Below are positions 24,545 through 33,337 of a DNA stretch of 64,000 nt, in pieces. Both the position numbers and the translations under genes were made by a program. The notes under the pieces were generated by a model. It was not told the DNA's origin, made no database searches, and worked only from the letters and a program-made list of their open reading frames with translations. Numbering within the stretch: the stretch's first letter is position 1; each line of letters begins with the position of its first letter. Origin of the DNA: Aromatoleum petrolei. Its GTDB lineage: Bacteria; Pseudomonadota; Gammaproteobacteria; Burkholderiales; Rhodocyclaceae. The stretch lies in assembly GCF_017894385.1 (NCBI RefSeq), contig NZ_CP059560.1, forward strand, positions 1,984,001 to 2,048,000. Direction: 5' to 3'.

Positions 24545-25885
24545 ATGAAAGCGTCCTCGGGCGGAATGCGCATGCACGTCCCGCGTTCCCTGCTCCTCCT
24601 CGCCGCGCTCGCCATACCGGGCATCCCGGCGCATGCGCAGGGAGATGCGCCGCTGCCGCACGCCACCGCGGTCACGGCGCCGACAACCACCGCGACCCCG
24701 CTCGGCGCCGACATCGGCGGCCTCCTCGACCACGCGCGCAACACCAACCCGTCCTTCGCCGCCCAGCGTGCCGAAACCGCGGCCGCGCGCGAGCGCGTCG
24801 ATTCCGCCGGCGCCCTGCCCGACCCGAACGTCCAGGTCGAACTGATGGATTTCACCAACGAGATGCGCGGCGGCGGCACCACCCTCGTGCCGGGCCGCGT
24901 CGGCGAGACGCGCTACCGCTTCATCCAGCCGCTGCCGGGCTGGGGCAAACGCGAACTGCAATCCCGCACGGCGGCCGCGAAGGCCGAGCAGGCCACGGCC
25001 GGGCTCGATGCCGCGTGGCTCGACCTCGCGCTCACGATCAAGCAGGCCTGGCTGCGCTATTACGCCGCCGACCGCGAGGCCGCGCTCGCACGCGAAACCC
25101 TCGCGCTCCTCGGCGGCCTCGAGGAAGCCACGCTCGCGCGCTACCGCCAGGGCCTCGCGCCGCAGCAGGCGGTGCTGCGCGCGCAGCGCGAGATCACCAG
25201 CCAGCGCCTCGCCCAGGTCGGCATCGAACAACGCCGCCGCGGCGCCGTCGCCGCCCTCAACGGCCTGCTCGCCCGTGCCCCGCACGAACCGCTCGCGGCA
25301 CCCGGAGAACCGTCGGCCCTGCCCGCGGCGCTCGACCTCGCTGCCCTCGTCGCCCGCGCCCGCGCCGCGAACCCGGCCCTCGCGGCCGACGAACGCGGCA
25401 TCGAGGCCGCGCGCCTCGAACGCGAACGCACCTGGGCCGACCGCTATCCCGACTACAGCATCGGCGTCACGAACAACCGTCCGCGCGGCGAAGACCAGTC
25501 GTGGGACCTGATGTTCGAAGTCATGATCCCGCTGCAGCAATCTGCCCGCCGCGCGCGCGAGCGCGAAGCCGCCTACATGGTCACCGCCGCCGACGCCAGG
25601 CGCGCAGCGACCGGCAGCCGGCTCGCCGGCGAGATCGGCGCCGCCTGGGCGAACTTCACCAGCGCGCGGGAGACGCAACGCCTCCTCCGCGGCACGCTGC
25701 TGCCGCAGGCACAGGCTACGCGCGACGCGACCCGCGCCGCCTTCGAAACCGGCCGCGCCGACTTCGACGCCGTGCTCGAGGCCGAACGTCAGCTCGTCGA
25801 CACCCGCATGAACCTGCTGCAGTCCGAAGTCGAAGCCCGCATGGCCCTGTTCGAAATCGAAAAACTGGTCGGAGAATCCCTGTGA
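24545..25885 (+). CDS. cusC: TolC-family outer-membrane channel of the Cu/Ag pump (CusC role)
   Basis: The product is 446 residues with a signal peptide ending 'GIPAHA-QG'. Two TolC-type repeats of long helices are visible ('LDHARNTNPSFAAQRAETAA', 'RARAANPALAADERGIEAAR', and 'DFDAVLEAERQLVDTRMNLL' near the end). There is no lipobox, unlike E. coli CusC, so it is a non-lipidated homologue. The stop overlaps the adaptor start (GTGA). Internal ATGs at residues 8 and 10 are possible starts; all keep the signal peptide. Confidence 0.85.
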   Translation: MKASSGGMRMHVPRSLLLLAALAIPGIPAHAQGDAPLPHATAVTAPTTTATPLGADIGGLLDHARNTNPSFAAQRAETAAARERVDSAGALPDPNVQVELMDFTNEMRGGGTTLVPGRVGETRYRFIQPLPGWGKRELQSRTAAAKAEQATAGLDAAWLDLALTIKQAWLRYYAADREAALARETLALLGGLEEATLARYRQGLAPQQAVLRAQREITSQRLAQVGIEQRRRGAVAALNGLLARAPHEPLAAPGEPSALPAALDLAALVARARAANPALAADERGIEAARLERERTWADRYPDYSIGVTNNRPRGEDQSWDLMFEVMIPLQQSARRAREREAAYMVTAADARRAATGSRLAGEIGAAWANFTSARETQRLLRGTLLPQAQATRDATRAAFETGRADFDAVLEAERQLVDTRMNLLQSEVEARMALFEIEKLVGESL

Positions 25886-27423
25886 AACCCGCCGCGCAAC
25901 TGACCCTCGGCGCCCTCGCGGTCGCCCTCGCGCTCGCCGCCGGCTACTTCGCCGGCACCCGCCAGACCGGGCATCCCGCTGCCTCCCCCGCCGCTGACGC
26001 GAGCCCCGCCACCGCAGGCACAGGCACAGGCGGGAAGAAGATCCTCTACTACCGCAATCCGATGGGCCTGCCCGACACCTCACCCGTGCCGAAGAAGGAC
26101 TCGATGGGCATGGACTACATCCCCGTCTATGAGGGCGAGGACGCCGGCCCCGACGACACCGGCGCGGTCACCGTGAGCCCCGCCCGCCTGCAGACGCTGG
26201 GCGTGCGCACCGCGCTCGCGGAACCGCGCACGCTGGACGAACCGGTGCGCGCGGTCGGCCGCGTCGCGATCAACGAGCGCCGCGTCGTCGACGTCGCACC
26301 GCGCTTCGAGGGCTGGATCGAACGCCTGCACGTCAATGCCAGCGGCGACCCGGTGCGCCGCGGCCAGGCGCTGTTCTCCGTGTATTCCCCCGAACTCGTC
26401 TCGGCCGGCTCCGAGCTGCAGATCGCCGAACGCCTGCAGCGCGACGCGAGCAGCGACCCTGCCGCCGCCGCATCCGCGCAACGCCTCGCGGAAGCGACCC
26501 GCGCGCGCGTCTCCAACTGGCAGATGAAGCTCCCGGAGGGAACGAAGGCCGGCAGCGGGCGGCTCACTTTCACGTCGCCCGCCAACGGCATCGTCATGGA
26601 AAAGAAGGCCGTCGAAGGCATGCGCTTCATGCCCGGCGACGCCCTCTTCCGCATCGCCGACCTCTCCACGGTGTGGGTGCTCGCCGACGTGTACGAGCGC
26701 GACCTCGCGCGTGTGAAACCCGGCCAGCACGCCACCGTGACGCTCGACGCCTTCCCCGGGCGCAGCTTCGACGCCGCGGTCGCCTACCTCTACCCGACGC
26801 TGGACGCCGCGACGCGCACGACCCCGATCCGCCTCGAACTGGCGAACCCCGACGGCCTGCTGCGCCCCGGGCTCTTCGCGCACGCCGAGGTCGACACCGG
26901 CAAGGCGACCCCCGTACTGACGGTGCCCGCCTCCGCACTGATCGACAGCGGCGAACGCCAGGTCGTGCTCGTCGCTCAGGACGAAGGCCGCTTCCTGCCC
27001 AAGGCCGTCAAGGTCGGCCGCCGCGGCAGCGATCACATCGAGATCCTCGACGGCATCGCGGCGGGCGAGCGCGTCGTCGTCTCGGCCAACTTCCTCATCG
27101 ACGCCGAGAGCAACCTGCGCACGGCGCTCGCGAGCTTCACTGCGGGCAAGGACGACGCCGCCGCCACCGCGAAGGCCTACGCGGCCGAAGGCACGCTTGA
27201 CGCGATCGACCTCTCCACCAACTCGGCAAGCATCACCCACGGCGAGATCCCCGCGCTGAAGTGGCCGCCGATGACGATGGACTTCAACCTGGCCTCGCCC
27301 GACGTCGTGAAGGGCGTCGCCCCGGGCAGCGCGATCCGCTTCGAGTTCGAGGAGCGCGCGCCGGGCGAATTCGCCATCACGCGCATCACGCCGAGCACTG
27401 CGGCAGGGCACAAGGGACATTGA
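25882..27423 (+). CDS. cusB: Cu/Ag efflux adaptor CusB with a fused CusF domain
   Basis: The product is 513 residues. After an N-terminal membrane anchor come a heavy-metal-binding segment 'YYRNPMGLPDTSP' and 'KDSMGMDYIPVY' (~residues 54-85), the adaptor domains ('VDVAPRFEGWIERLHVNASG', 'FTSPANGIVMEKKAVEGMRF'), and from about residue 430 a complete CusF-like domain with 'KWPPMTMDF'. That domain keeps the Trp and Met copper ligands that the separate CusF has partly changed. Such fusions occur in CusB relatives. A GTG start, coupled to cusC, is the only sensible one. Confidence 0.9.
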   Translation: MKPAAQLTLGALAVALALAAGYFAGTRQTGHPAASPAADASPATAGTGTGGKKILYYRNPMGLPDTSPVPKKDSMGMDYIPVYEGEDAGPDDTGAVTVSPARLQTLGVRTALAEPRTLDEPVRAVGRVAINERRVVDVAPRFEGWIERLHVNASGDPVRRGQALFSVYSPELVSAGSELQIAERLQRDASSDPAAAASAQRLAEATRARVSNWQMKLPEGTKAGSGRLTFTSPANGIVMEKKAVEGMRFMPGDALFRIADLSTVWVLADVYERDLARVKPGQHATVTLDAFPGRSFDAAVAYLYPTLDAATRTTPIRLELANPDGLLRPGLFAHAEVDTGKATPVLTVPASALIDSGERQVVLVAQDEGRFLPKAVKVGRRGSDHIEILDGIAAGERVVVSANFLIDAESNLRTALASFTAGKDDAAATAKAYAAEGTLDAIDLSTNSASITHGEIPALKWPPMTMDFNLASPDVVKGVAPGSAIRFEFEERAPGEFAITRITPSTAAGHKGH

Positions 27424-27537
27424 TGGGCGCGGGAGCAGTTACTTGATTTCAGCTTGAGTCCTGCGCCCCCTCCCCTTCAAAGGGTGGAACTTCGTGCCCG
27501 AGCAGACCTTAGCTATTCGATTACCGGACAAATAAAA

Positions 27538-30500
27538 ATGCTCGACCGCCTCATCGACTGGTCCGCACGCAACGTCTTCCTCGTCCTGCTGGCGACGCTC
27601 TTCGTCAGCGCCGGCGGCGTGTATGCGCTGAAGAAGACTCCCGTCGACGCCCTGCCCGACCTCTCCGACGTGCAGGTCATCGTCTACGCCGACTACCCCG
27701 GCCAGGCGCCGCAGGTCGTCGAGGACCAGGTCACCTATCCGCTCACCACCGCGCTGCTGGCCGTGCCCAAGGCCAAGGTCGTGCGCGGCTTCTCGATGTT
27801 CGGCGCGTCTTATGTCTACGTGATCTTCGAGGACGGCACCGACATCTACTGGGCACGCTCGCGCGTGCTCGAATACCTGTCGTCGGCCGCCGGCCGCATG
27901 CCGACTGGCGTCGCACCGCAGATCGGGCCGGATGCCACCGGCGTCGGCTGGGTGTACCAATACGCCCTCACCGGCAAGGACCGCTCGCTCGCCGAGCTGC
28001 GCAGCCTGCAGGACTGGTACGTGCGCTACCAGCTCACCAAGGCGCAGGGCGTGGCTGAAGTCGCGAGCCTGGGCGGCTTCGTGCGCGAATACCAGGTCAC
28101 CGTCGACCCGCACCGCCTCGCGAGCTACGGCATCCCCCTCGACCGCGTCGCGCAGGTCATCCGCGCCTCCAACCGCGACGTCGGCGGCCGCGTCGTCGAG
28201 ATGGCCGAAACCGAATACATGGTGCGCGGGCGCGGCTACCTGCGCAATGCCGAGGACATCGGCAACCTCGTCCTCAAGAGCGAAGGCGGCACGCCCGTGC
28301 TCGTGCGCGACGTCGCGCGCGTCGAGATGGTGCCCGCCGAACGCCGCGGCATCGCCGAGCTCAACGGCGAGGGCGAGGTCGCCTCCGGCATCGTCATGGC
28401 GCGCTTCGGCCAGAATGCGCTGGAGGTGATCGCCAACGTCAAGACCAAGATCGCCGAGATCTCGGCGGGGCTGCCCGAAGGCACCTCCATCGTCCCCGTC
28501 TATGACCGCTCCGCGCTGATCGAGCGCGCCATCGCCAACCTCAAATGGACGCTGCTCGAGGAAAGCCTGATCGTCGCCGCCGTGTGCATCGTGTTCCTCA
28601 TGCACGTGCGCAGCGCGCTCGTCGCGATCGTCACGCTGCCCATCGGCATCCTGATCGCCTTCATCGCCATGCGCTCGCTCGGGCTCGGCTCCAACATCAT
28701 GAGCCTGGGCGGCATCGCCATCGCCATCGGCGCCATGGTCGACGCCGCGATCGTGATGATCGAGAACGCGCACAAGCGCCTGGAACACCTCCCGGACGAC
28801 GCCACGCGCGCCGACCGCACCGAGGCCATGATCCGCGCGTGCAAGGAAGTCGGCCCCGCGCTGTTCTTCTCACTACTGATCATCACCGTCTCCTTCCTGC
28901 CCGTGTTCACCCTCGAAGGCCAGGAAGGCCGCATGTTCTCGCCGCTCGCCTTCACCAAGACCTTCGCGATGGCCGGTGCGGCGCTGCTCTCCGTGACGCT
29001 CGTGCCGGTGCTGATGATGCTCTTCATCCGCGGCCGCATCCTGCCCGAGGCGAAGAACCCCGTGAACCGCGCGCTGATCTGGCTCTACCGCCCGATCATC
29101 GCGTGGGTCATGCGCCACCGCTGGCTCACCCTGATCGCCGCCGCAATCTCGATGGCGATCACGATCTTCCCGGCGAGCCGCATCGGCGCCGAGTTCATGC
29201 CCACGCTCGACGAAGGCACGCTCTTCTACATGCCCGCGTCGCTGCCCGGCATGTCGGTCACCAAGGCCGGCGAACTGCTGCAGACCACCGACCGCATCAT
29301 CAAGACCTTCCCCGAGGTCGCCTCCGTGTACGGCAAGGCCGGCCGCGCCAACAGCGCCACCGACCCCGCGCCGCTGGAGATGTTCGAGACCGTCATCAAC
29401 CTCAAGCCCGAATCCGAATGGCGCCCGGGCATGACGACCGACAAGCTGATCGCCGAGATGGACGCCGCGCTGAAATTCCCCGGCGTCGCCAACTCCTGGA
29501 CCATGCCGATCAAGGCCCGCCTCGACATGCTCTCCACCGGCATCCGCACCCCGATTGGCGTGAAGGTCTTCGGCAAGGACCTCGCCGTCATCGAACGCCT
29601 CGCCCGCGAAGTCGAAGCGGCCGTGCGCGAGGTCCCCGGCACCACCAGCGCCTACGCCGAACGCGTCACCGGCGGCTTCTACCTCGACATCGTCCCCGAC
29701 CGCGCCCAGCTCGCGCGCTACGGCATCACCGTCGACGACTTCCAGATGGTGGTCGCCACCGCCCTGGGCGGCGACCCGGTCACCACCACCGTCGAAGGCC
29801 TCGAACGCTACAACGTCACGGTGCGCTACCCGCGCGACCTGCGCGACGACCCGCGCCGCATCGCCGCGGAAGTCTTCGTGCCGCTGCCCGCCGGCGGCAA
29901 CCTCCCGCTCGGCCAGCTGGCGAAAGTCTCGCTCGCCAAGGGCGCCCCGGCGATCCGCACCGAGAACGCGCTCCTCACCGCCTACGTGTACGTCGACATC
30001 CGCGACCGCGACATCGGCTCCTATGTCGCCGACGCGCGCCGCGCCGTCGCCGAGAAGGTCGACTTCCCGCCCGGCTACTACGCCACCTGGAGCGGCCAGT
30101 TCGAATACATGGAGCGCGCCAAGGAAAAGCTCGTCGTCGTCGTCCCGCTCACCCTCGCGATCATCTTCCTGCTCCTCTACCTCAATTTCCGCCGCCTCAC
30201 CGAGACCCTGATCGTCATGCTGTCCGTGCCCTTCGCCCTCGTCGGCGGCATCTGGCTGATGTGGTGGCTGGGCTACAACATGAGCGTCGCCGTCGCCGTC
30301 GGCTTCATCGCGCTGGCCGGCGTCGCGGCCGAAACCGGCGTGGTGATGCTGATCTACCTCGACCACGCGTGGGAAGCCATCCGCGCCAAGCGCCTCGCCG
30401 AAGGCCGCCAGCCCGACGCCACCGATCTCTACCACGCGATCATGGAAGGCGCGGTCGAACGCGTTCGCCCCAAGATGATGACCGTCGTCGCCATCATCGC

Positions 30501-30702
30501 CGGCCTGCTACCCATCATGTGGGGCACCGGCACCGGCTCCGAAGTCATGAGTCGCATCGCTGCACCGATGGTTGGGGGAATGCTGTCGTCGACCGTGCTG
30601 ACGCTGGGGGTGATCCCGGCGATCTATGCGCTGGTGAAGGAGTGGGAACTGCGGCGGCGCAAGCCCCCCCGCGGCGCCCGTGCCCCTATGAGTTGCCGAT
30701 GA
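27538..30702 (+). CDS. cusA: Cu(I)/Ag(I) RND efflux permease CusA
   Basis: The product is 1054 residues with the RND architecture: helix 1 at residues 10-30, a large periplasmic porter domain, helices 2-6 including 'GGIAIAIGAMVDAAIVMIEN', a second porter domain ('GRANSATDPAPLEMFETVIN'), and helices 8-12. The 'GAMVDAAIVMIENAHKRLE' stretch marks the heavy-metal-efflux type specific for monovalent cations. The ATG at 27538 is preferred because the 84 bases upstream are non-conserved. It lies 114 bases after cusB, an unusually wide gap for this operon. It is the last gene of the unit. Confidence 0.92.
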   Translation: MLDRLIDWSARNVFLVLLATLFVSAGGVYALKKTPVDALPDLSDVQVIVYADYPGQAPQVVEDQVTYPLTTALLAVPKAKVVRGFSMFGASYVYVIFEDGTDIYWARSRVLEYLSSAAGRMPTGVAPQIGPDATGVGWVYQYALTGKDRSLAELRSLQDWYVRYQLTKAQGVAEVASLGGFVREYQVTVDPHRLASYGIPLDRVAQVIRASNRDVGGRVVEMAETEYMVRGRGYLRNAEDIGNLVLKSEGGTPVLVRDVARVEMVPAERRGIAELNGEGEVASGIVMARFGQNALEVIANVKTKIAEISAGLPEGTSIVPVYDRSALIERAIANLKWTLLEESLIVAAVCIVFLMHVRSALVAIVTLPIGILIAFIAMRSLGLGSNIMSLGGIAIAIGAMVDAAIVMIENAHKRLEHLPDDATRADRTEAMIRACKEVGPALFFSLLIITVSFLPVFTLEGQEGRMFSPLAFTKTFAMAGAALLSVTLVPVLMMLFIRGRILPEAKNPVNRALIWLYRPIIAWVMRHRWLTLIAAAISMAITIFPASRIGAEFMPTLDEGTLFYMPASLPGMSVTKAGELLQTTDRIIKTFPEVASVYGKAGRANSATDPAPLEMFETVINLKPESEWRPGMTTDKLIAEMDAALKFPGVANSWTMPIKARLDMLSTGIRTPIGVKVFGKDLAVIERLAREVEAAVREVPGTTSAYAERVTGGFYLDIVPDRAQLARYGITVDDFQMVVATALGGDPVTTTVEGLERYNVTVRYPRDLRDDPRRIAAEVFVPLPAGGNLPLGQLAKVSLAKGAPAIRTENALLTAYVYVDIRDRDIGSYVADARRAVAEKVDFPPGYYATWSGQFEYMERAKEKLVVVVPLTLAIIFLLLYLNFRRLTETLIVMLSVPFALVGGIWLMWWLGYNMSVAVAVGFIALAGVAAETGVVMLIYLDHAWEAIRAKRLAEGRQPDATDLYHAIMEGAVERVRPKMMTVVAIIAGLLPIMWGTGTGSEVMSRIAAPMVGGMLSSTVLTLGVIPAIYALVKEWELRRRKPPRGARAPMSCR

Positions 30703-30723
30703 CACCGCCCATCCTCTGCGCCA

Positions 30724-30790
30724 CTGTCAACATTTGACATTTTCCGTTGTCATCGCGTCTGCTGTTGACGCACTTTGTGACAATTGTCAC
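30724..30790 (+). promoter_or_regulatory. Cluster of TGTC motifs upstream of pilA, probable PilR sites
   Basis: Several TGTC/GACA motifs occur here, including an inverted pair GTCAACA/TGTTGAC (30726-30732 and 30763-30769) and the perfect 14-base palindrome GTGACAATTGTCAC (30777-30790). They lie roughly 110-175 bases upstream of the sigma-54 promoter, a position typical of enhancer sites. Known PilR sites contain (C/G)TGTC. Confidence 0.6.
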
Positions 30791-30897
30791 GCGCCGGAGT
30801 GGAGGTCTGTGGCGAAGGCTTGGTAAACATTCTGTAAGACACTGTTTTTGTTTGTCTTCTAACCGCATGCTTCGCAAGCCGTTAAAGCCGTAAGAAT

Positions 30898-30912
30898 TGG
30901 CACGCTGATTGC
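30898..30912 (+). promoter_or_regulatory. Sigma-54 promoter of pilA
   Basis: TGGCAC-GCTGA-TTGC matches the -24/-12 consensus TGGCACN5TTGC exactly, 49 bases upstream of the pilA ATG. PilR, a sigma-54 activator, is encoded about 2.4 kb downstream. Confidence 0.9.
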
Positions 30913-30961
30913 GACAGGGAATCCAAGCGGATTTTCCGTGGTTTCCATCAAGGAGCGCATC

Positions 30962-31381
30962 ATGAAAAAGGTTCAACAAGGCTTTACCCTGATCGAACTG
31001 ATGATCGTCGTGGCGATTATCGGTATTTTGGCTGCCGTCGCACTGCCCGCGTATCAGGATTACACGACCCGGGCAAAGGTCAGCGAAGTCATCGTTATGA
31101 GCGCCCCTGCCAAACTTGCTGTGTCGGAAACGGCGTCGTCCCTTGGATCACTTGCCCTTGTAACCGCATCTAATAGCGGATACACCTTCCCGGGCGCTAC
31201 GAAGTACGTCAGTAACATCGCGATTGCCGATACCACCGGCGTTGTCACCGTCACCTCGACGGTGCCGGGCGCAACAGGCGACCTTACGATGACGCCGACG
31301 GTTGTTGGCGGCGGTCAACTGAAATGGGCCTGCGCATCTACTGCAATCAACTCCAAGTTCCTCCCCTCCGAATGCCGCTGA
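30962..31381 (+). CDS. pilA: Type IV major pilin PilA
   Basis: The product is 139 residues: a short leader 'MKKVQQG', then '[20 protein letters not shown]' with Phe1 and Glu5 of the mature protein, cleaved by PilD and N-methylated. The hydrophobic helix leads into a globular domain ending with a disulfide-bonded loop bounded by 'WAC' and 'SEC'. The length is typical for type IVa pilins. The ATG at 30962 follows AGGAG; an upstream in-frame GTG at 30938 would give an oversized leader. It is followed by a strong terminator and a pilin-glycosylation-type gene. Confidence 0.95.
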   Translation: MKKVQQGFTLIELMIVVAIIGILAAVALPAYQDYTTRAKVSEVIVMSAPAKLAVSETASSLGSLALVTASNSGYTFPGATKYVSNIAIADTTGVVTVTSTVPGATGDLTMTPTVVGGGQLKWACASTAINSKFLPSECR

Positions 31382-31410
31382 TACCCGCGCGAGTATAGAT
31401 TTGGCAGAAA

Positions 31411-31438
31411 AGGCCCCTTTGCAGGGGCCTTTTTATTT
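31411..31438 (+). terminator. Rho-independent terminator after pilA
   Basis: Arms AGGCCCC and GGGGCCT, with a short TTTGCA loop, are followed by TTTTATTT. It separates the highly expressed pilA from the next gene. Confidence 0.93.
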
Positions 31439-31467
31439 CTGCTATAGCACCGCACAATGAACACAAC

Positions 31468-33219
31468 GTGACCATTTCTTCCCCCTCTTTTAAATTGAGC
31501 GCCTCCCCTTCGAGTATAAGCCATGTCATTGCGTCCTTTATCCTCGCACTCGGCTGGCTGCTACCCAATCATTACCAACCTTGGGTCTCATTCCACTCCG
31601 AGGCGTGGGTCTCCATTGTCCTCTGCGTTTTCGCAGCACTACCTTTTCTTATTTACCGCGAACTCACGGATTGGCACTGGCTCACTTTAGCAATTGGAGC
31701 CCTCGCAATTGTTCCAATAACGCAGCTATGGCTCGGACTAATTGATTTTTCCGGCACAGCACTTATTGGCACAATATATCTTTTCGGACTAGCGCTGTCC
31801 GTTCAAGCCGGCCACCGCTGGCAACAGTGTAGACGCGACGAGCTCGGCGACATCCTGTTTTTGTCCATCGGAATAGCCGGAACGGCGTCCGTTGGAATAC
31901 AGCTTCATCAATGGTTGGGACTGGTTACTCAAGACTCGCAGCTTGGTCTTTGGATGCATCAACAGATTGGCTCGCGACCTTACGGCAATCTCGCGCAACC
32001 TAATCAACTTTCCACGCTTTTGACCTGGGGAGTTCTTGCGTCCGCATGGGGCTTCTATCGTGGCTTCCTGCGTGGCAGCTTCGCCTTCTTACTCGCATGT
32101 TTTCTCGTGGCAGGAATAGCTCTCACACAATCCCGCACGGGAGCCCTCGCCATTTTGATAATCTCTGCCTCAACCGTTTACTGGCGCCGCTCACTACCGC
32201 AAAGGACTTTCATTGCCACTCTCTCGCTTACTATCGTTTATATAGCATTCGCCTTTTCAATTTCCCCTGCATGCGAGTTCTTACAACTGGAGCAGGATGA
32301 AAACCCGACCGAGCGTCTCTCCGCAGGAATAATGCTCCGTCCGGCAATATGGCGCATGTTTATTGACGCCGTATCCGTCCACCCCTTATCGGGCTATGGA
32401 ATGAATCAGGTGCTCCATGCGCAAGCAGAGAAAATGCTCGAGCACCCTGAAGCCTTTAGCACTGCTTTCGGTCACTCCCACAACATCTTTATTGACCTCT
32501 TGCTCTGGTTTGGGGTTCCTATCGGAGCCATAGCGAGCGTTCTATTAATCCTTTGGTTTGTGACATCGGTTCGCGCCATCAAGCGACCAGAGGACGGGGT
32601 TCTCGCTCTCTTTGCAATAGTTATTGGGGTTCATTCCTTACTGGAGTTACCTCTTCACTATGCCTACTTTCTGCTCCCCACTGGAATGGTTATTGGGATG
32701 TTAAATCGCGAAAATGGTCGAGGAATAATTCTTCGCAGCTCGCGCCACGCATTCCTAACAGCCCTACTGGTAACAAGCAGCCTTCTTGCACTTTCAATAT
32801 CTGATTATTTCAGAATTGAAGCAGAAATGGCCGAACTCACACTCGAAAAGAGCTGGCCCGGCATCCAGAAAGGTGATAAACATCCACGAAATATCTTCCT
32901 TCTAACCCAGCTCCGGGAGGCTATCCAGCTCGGCCGATTCGCAGAACACTCCGAGATGAGTTCCGAAGAGCTAGATTGGGTCAGAAAGGCAACGACAAAT
33001 TTTCCGAGCCCCTCGAATCTTTATAAATTATCTAGCGCATATGCGCTTAATGGAAGGAAGCAGGACGCGATTAACTGGCTACGTCGCACCTGCGGACTAG
33101 TTCATCCGAAGATTTGCGAGATGGCAAAGAACGAATGGGCCGAAAACCAGGAAAAATTACCGCCAAGTGAGCGCATAGCATGGCCCGCGCAAACGTTCGA
33201 AAACACATTCCAGCGATAG
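31468..33219 (+). CDS. PglL/Wzy-type pilin O-oligosaccharyltransferase
   Basis: The product is 583 residues with about a dozen transmembrane helices and a soluble C-terminus from residue ~440. Family motifs are 'SRPYGNLAQPNQLSTLLTWG', 'ALTQSRTGAL', 'GHSHNIFIDLLLWFGVP' (the catalytic-loop His region) and 'ELPLHYAYFLLPTGM'. This fits the PglL/PilO/TfpW ligases that move a lipid-linked glycan to pilin. Position directly after pilA supports PilA as acceptor. The gene is visibly AT-richer than all neighbours (many AAT, ATT, TTA codons), a sign of horizontal acquisition. It starts at GTG; an out-of-frame ATG at 31457 gives only four codons. Confidence 0.88.
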   Translation: MTISSPSFKLSASPSSISHVIASFILALGWLLPNHYQPWVSFHSEAWVSIVLCVFAALPFLIYRELTDWHWLTLAIGALAIVPITQLWLGLIDFSGTALIGTIYLFGLALSVQAGHRWQQCRRDELGDILFLSIGIAGTASVGIQLHQWLGLVTQDSQLGLWMHQQIGSRPYGNLAQPNQLSTLLTWGVLASAWGFYRGFLRGSFAFLLACFLVAGIALTQSRTGALAILIISASTVYWRRSLPQRTFIATLSLTIVYIAFAFSISPACEFLQLEQDENPTERLSAGIMLRPAIWRMFIDAVSVHPLSGYGMNQVLHAQAEKMLEHPEAFSTAFGHSHNIFIDLLLWFGVPIGAIASVLLILWFVTSVRAIKRPEDGVLALFAIVIGVHSLLELPLHYAYFLLPTGMVIGMLNRENGRGIILRSSRHAFLTALLVTSSLLALSISDYFRIEAEMAELTLEKSWPGIQKGDKHPRNIFLLTQLREAIQLGRFAEHSEMSSEELDWVRKATTNFPSPSNLYKLSSAYALNGRKQDAINWLRRTCGLVHPKICEMAKNEWAENQEKLPPSERIAWPAQTFENTFQR

Positions 33220-33337
33220 CTGGGCCGGATACTGCAGCACGTCTTGTCGTAAGTGAGTCCGTGTAATATTTATGCCCACACGCTGCGCAGCCTACCCGAT
33301 CCTATCTTCAAGGATTTACCTTTCCCGCCACCTCGGC

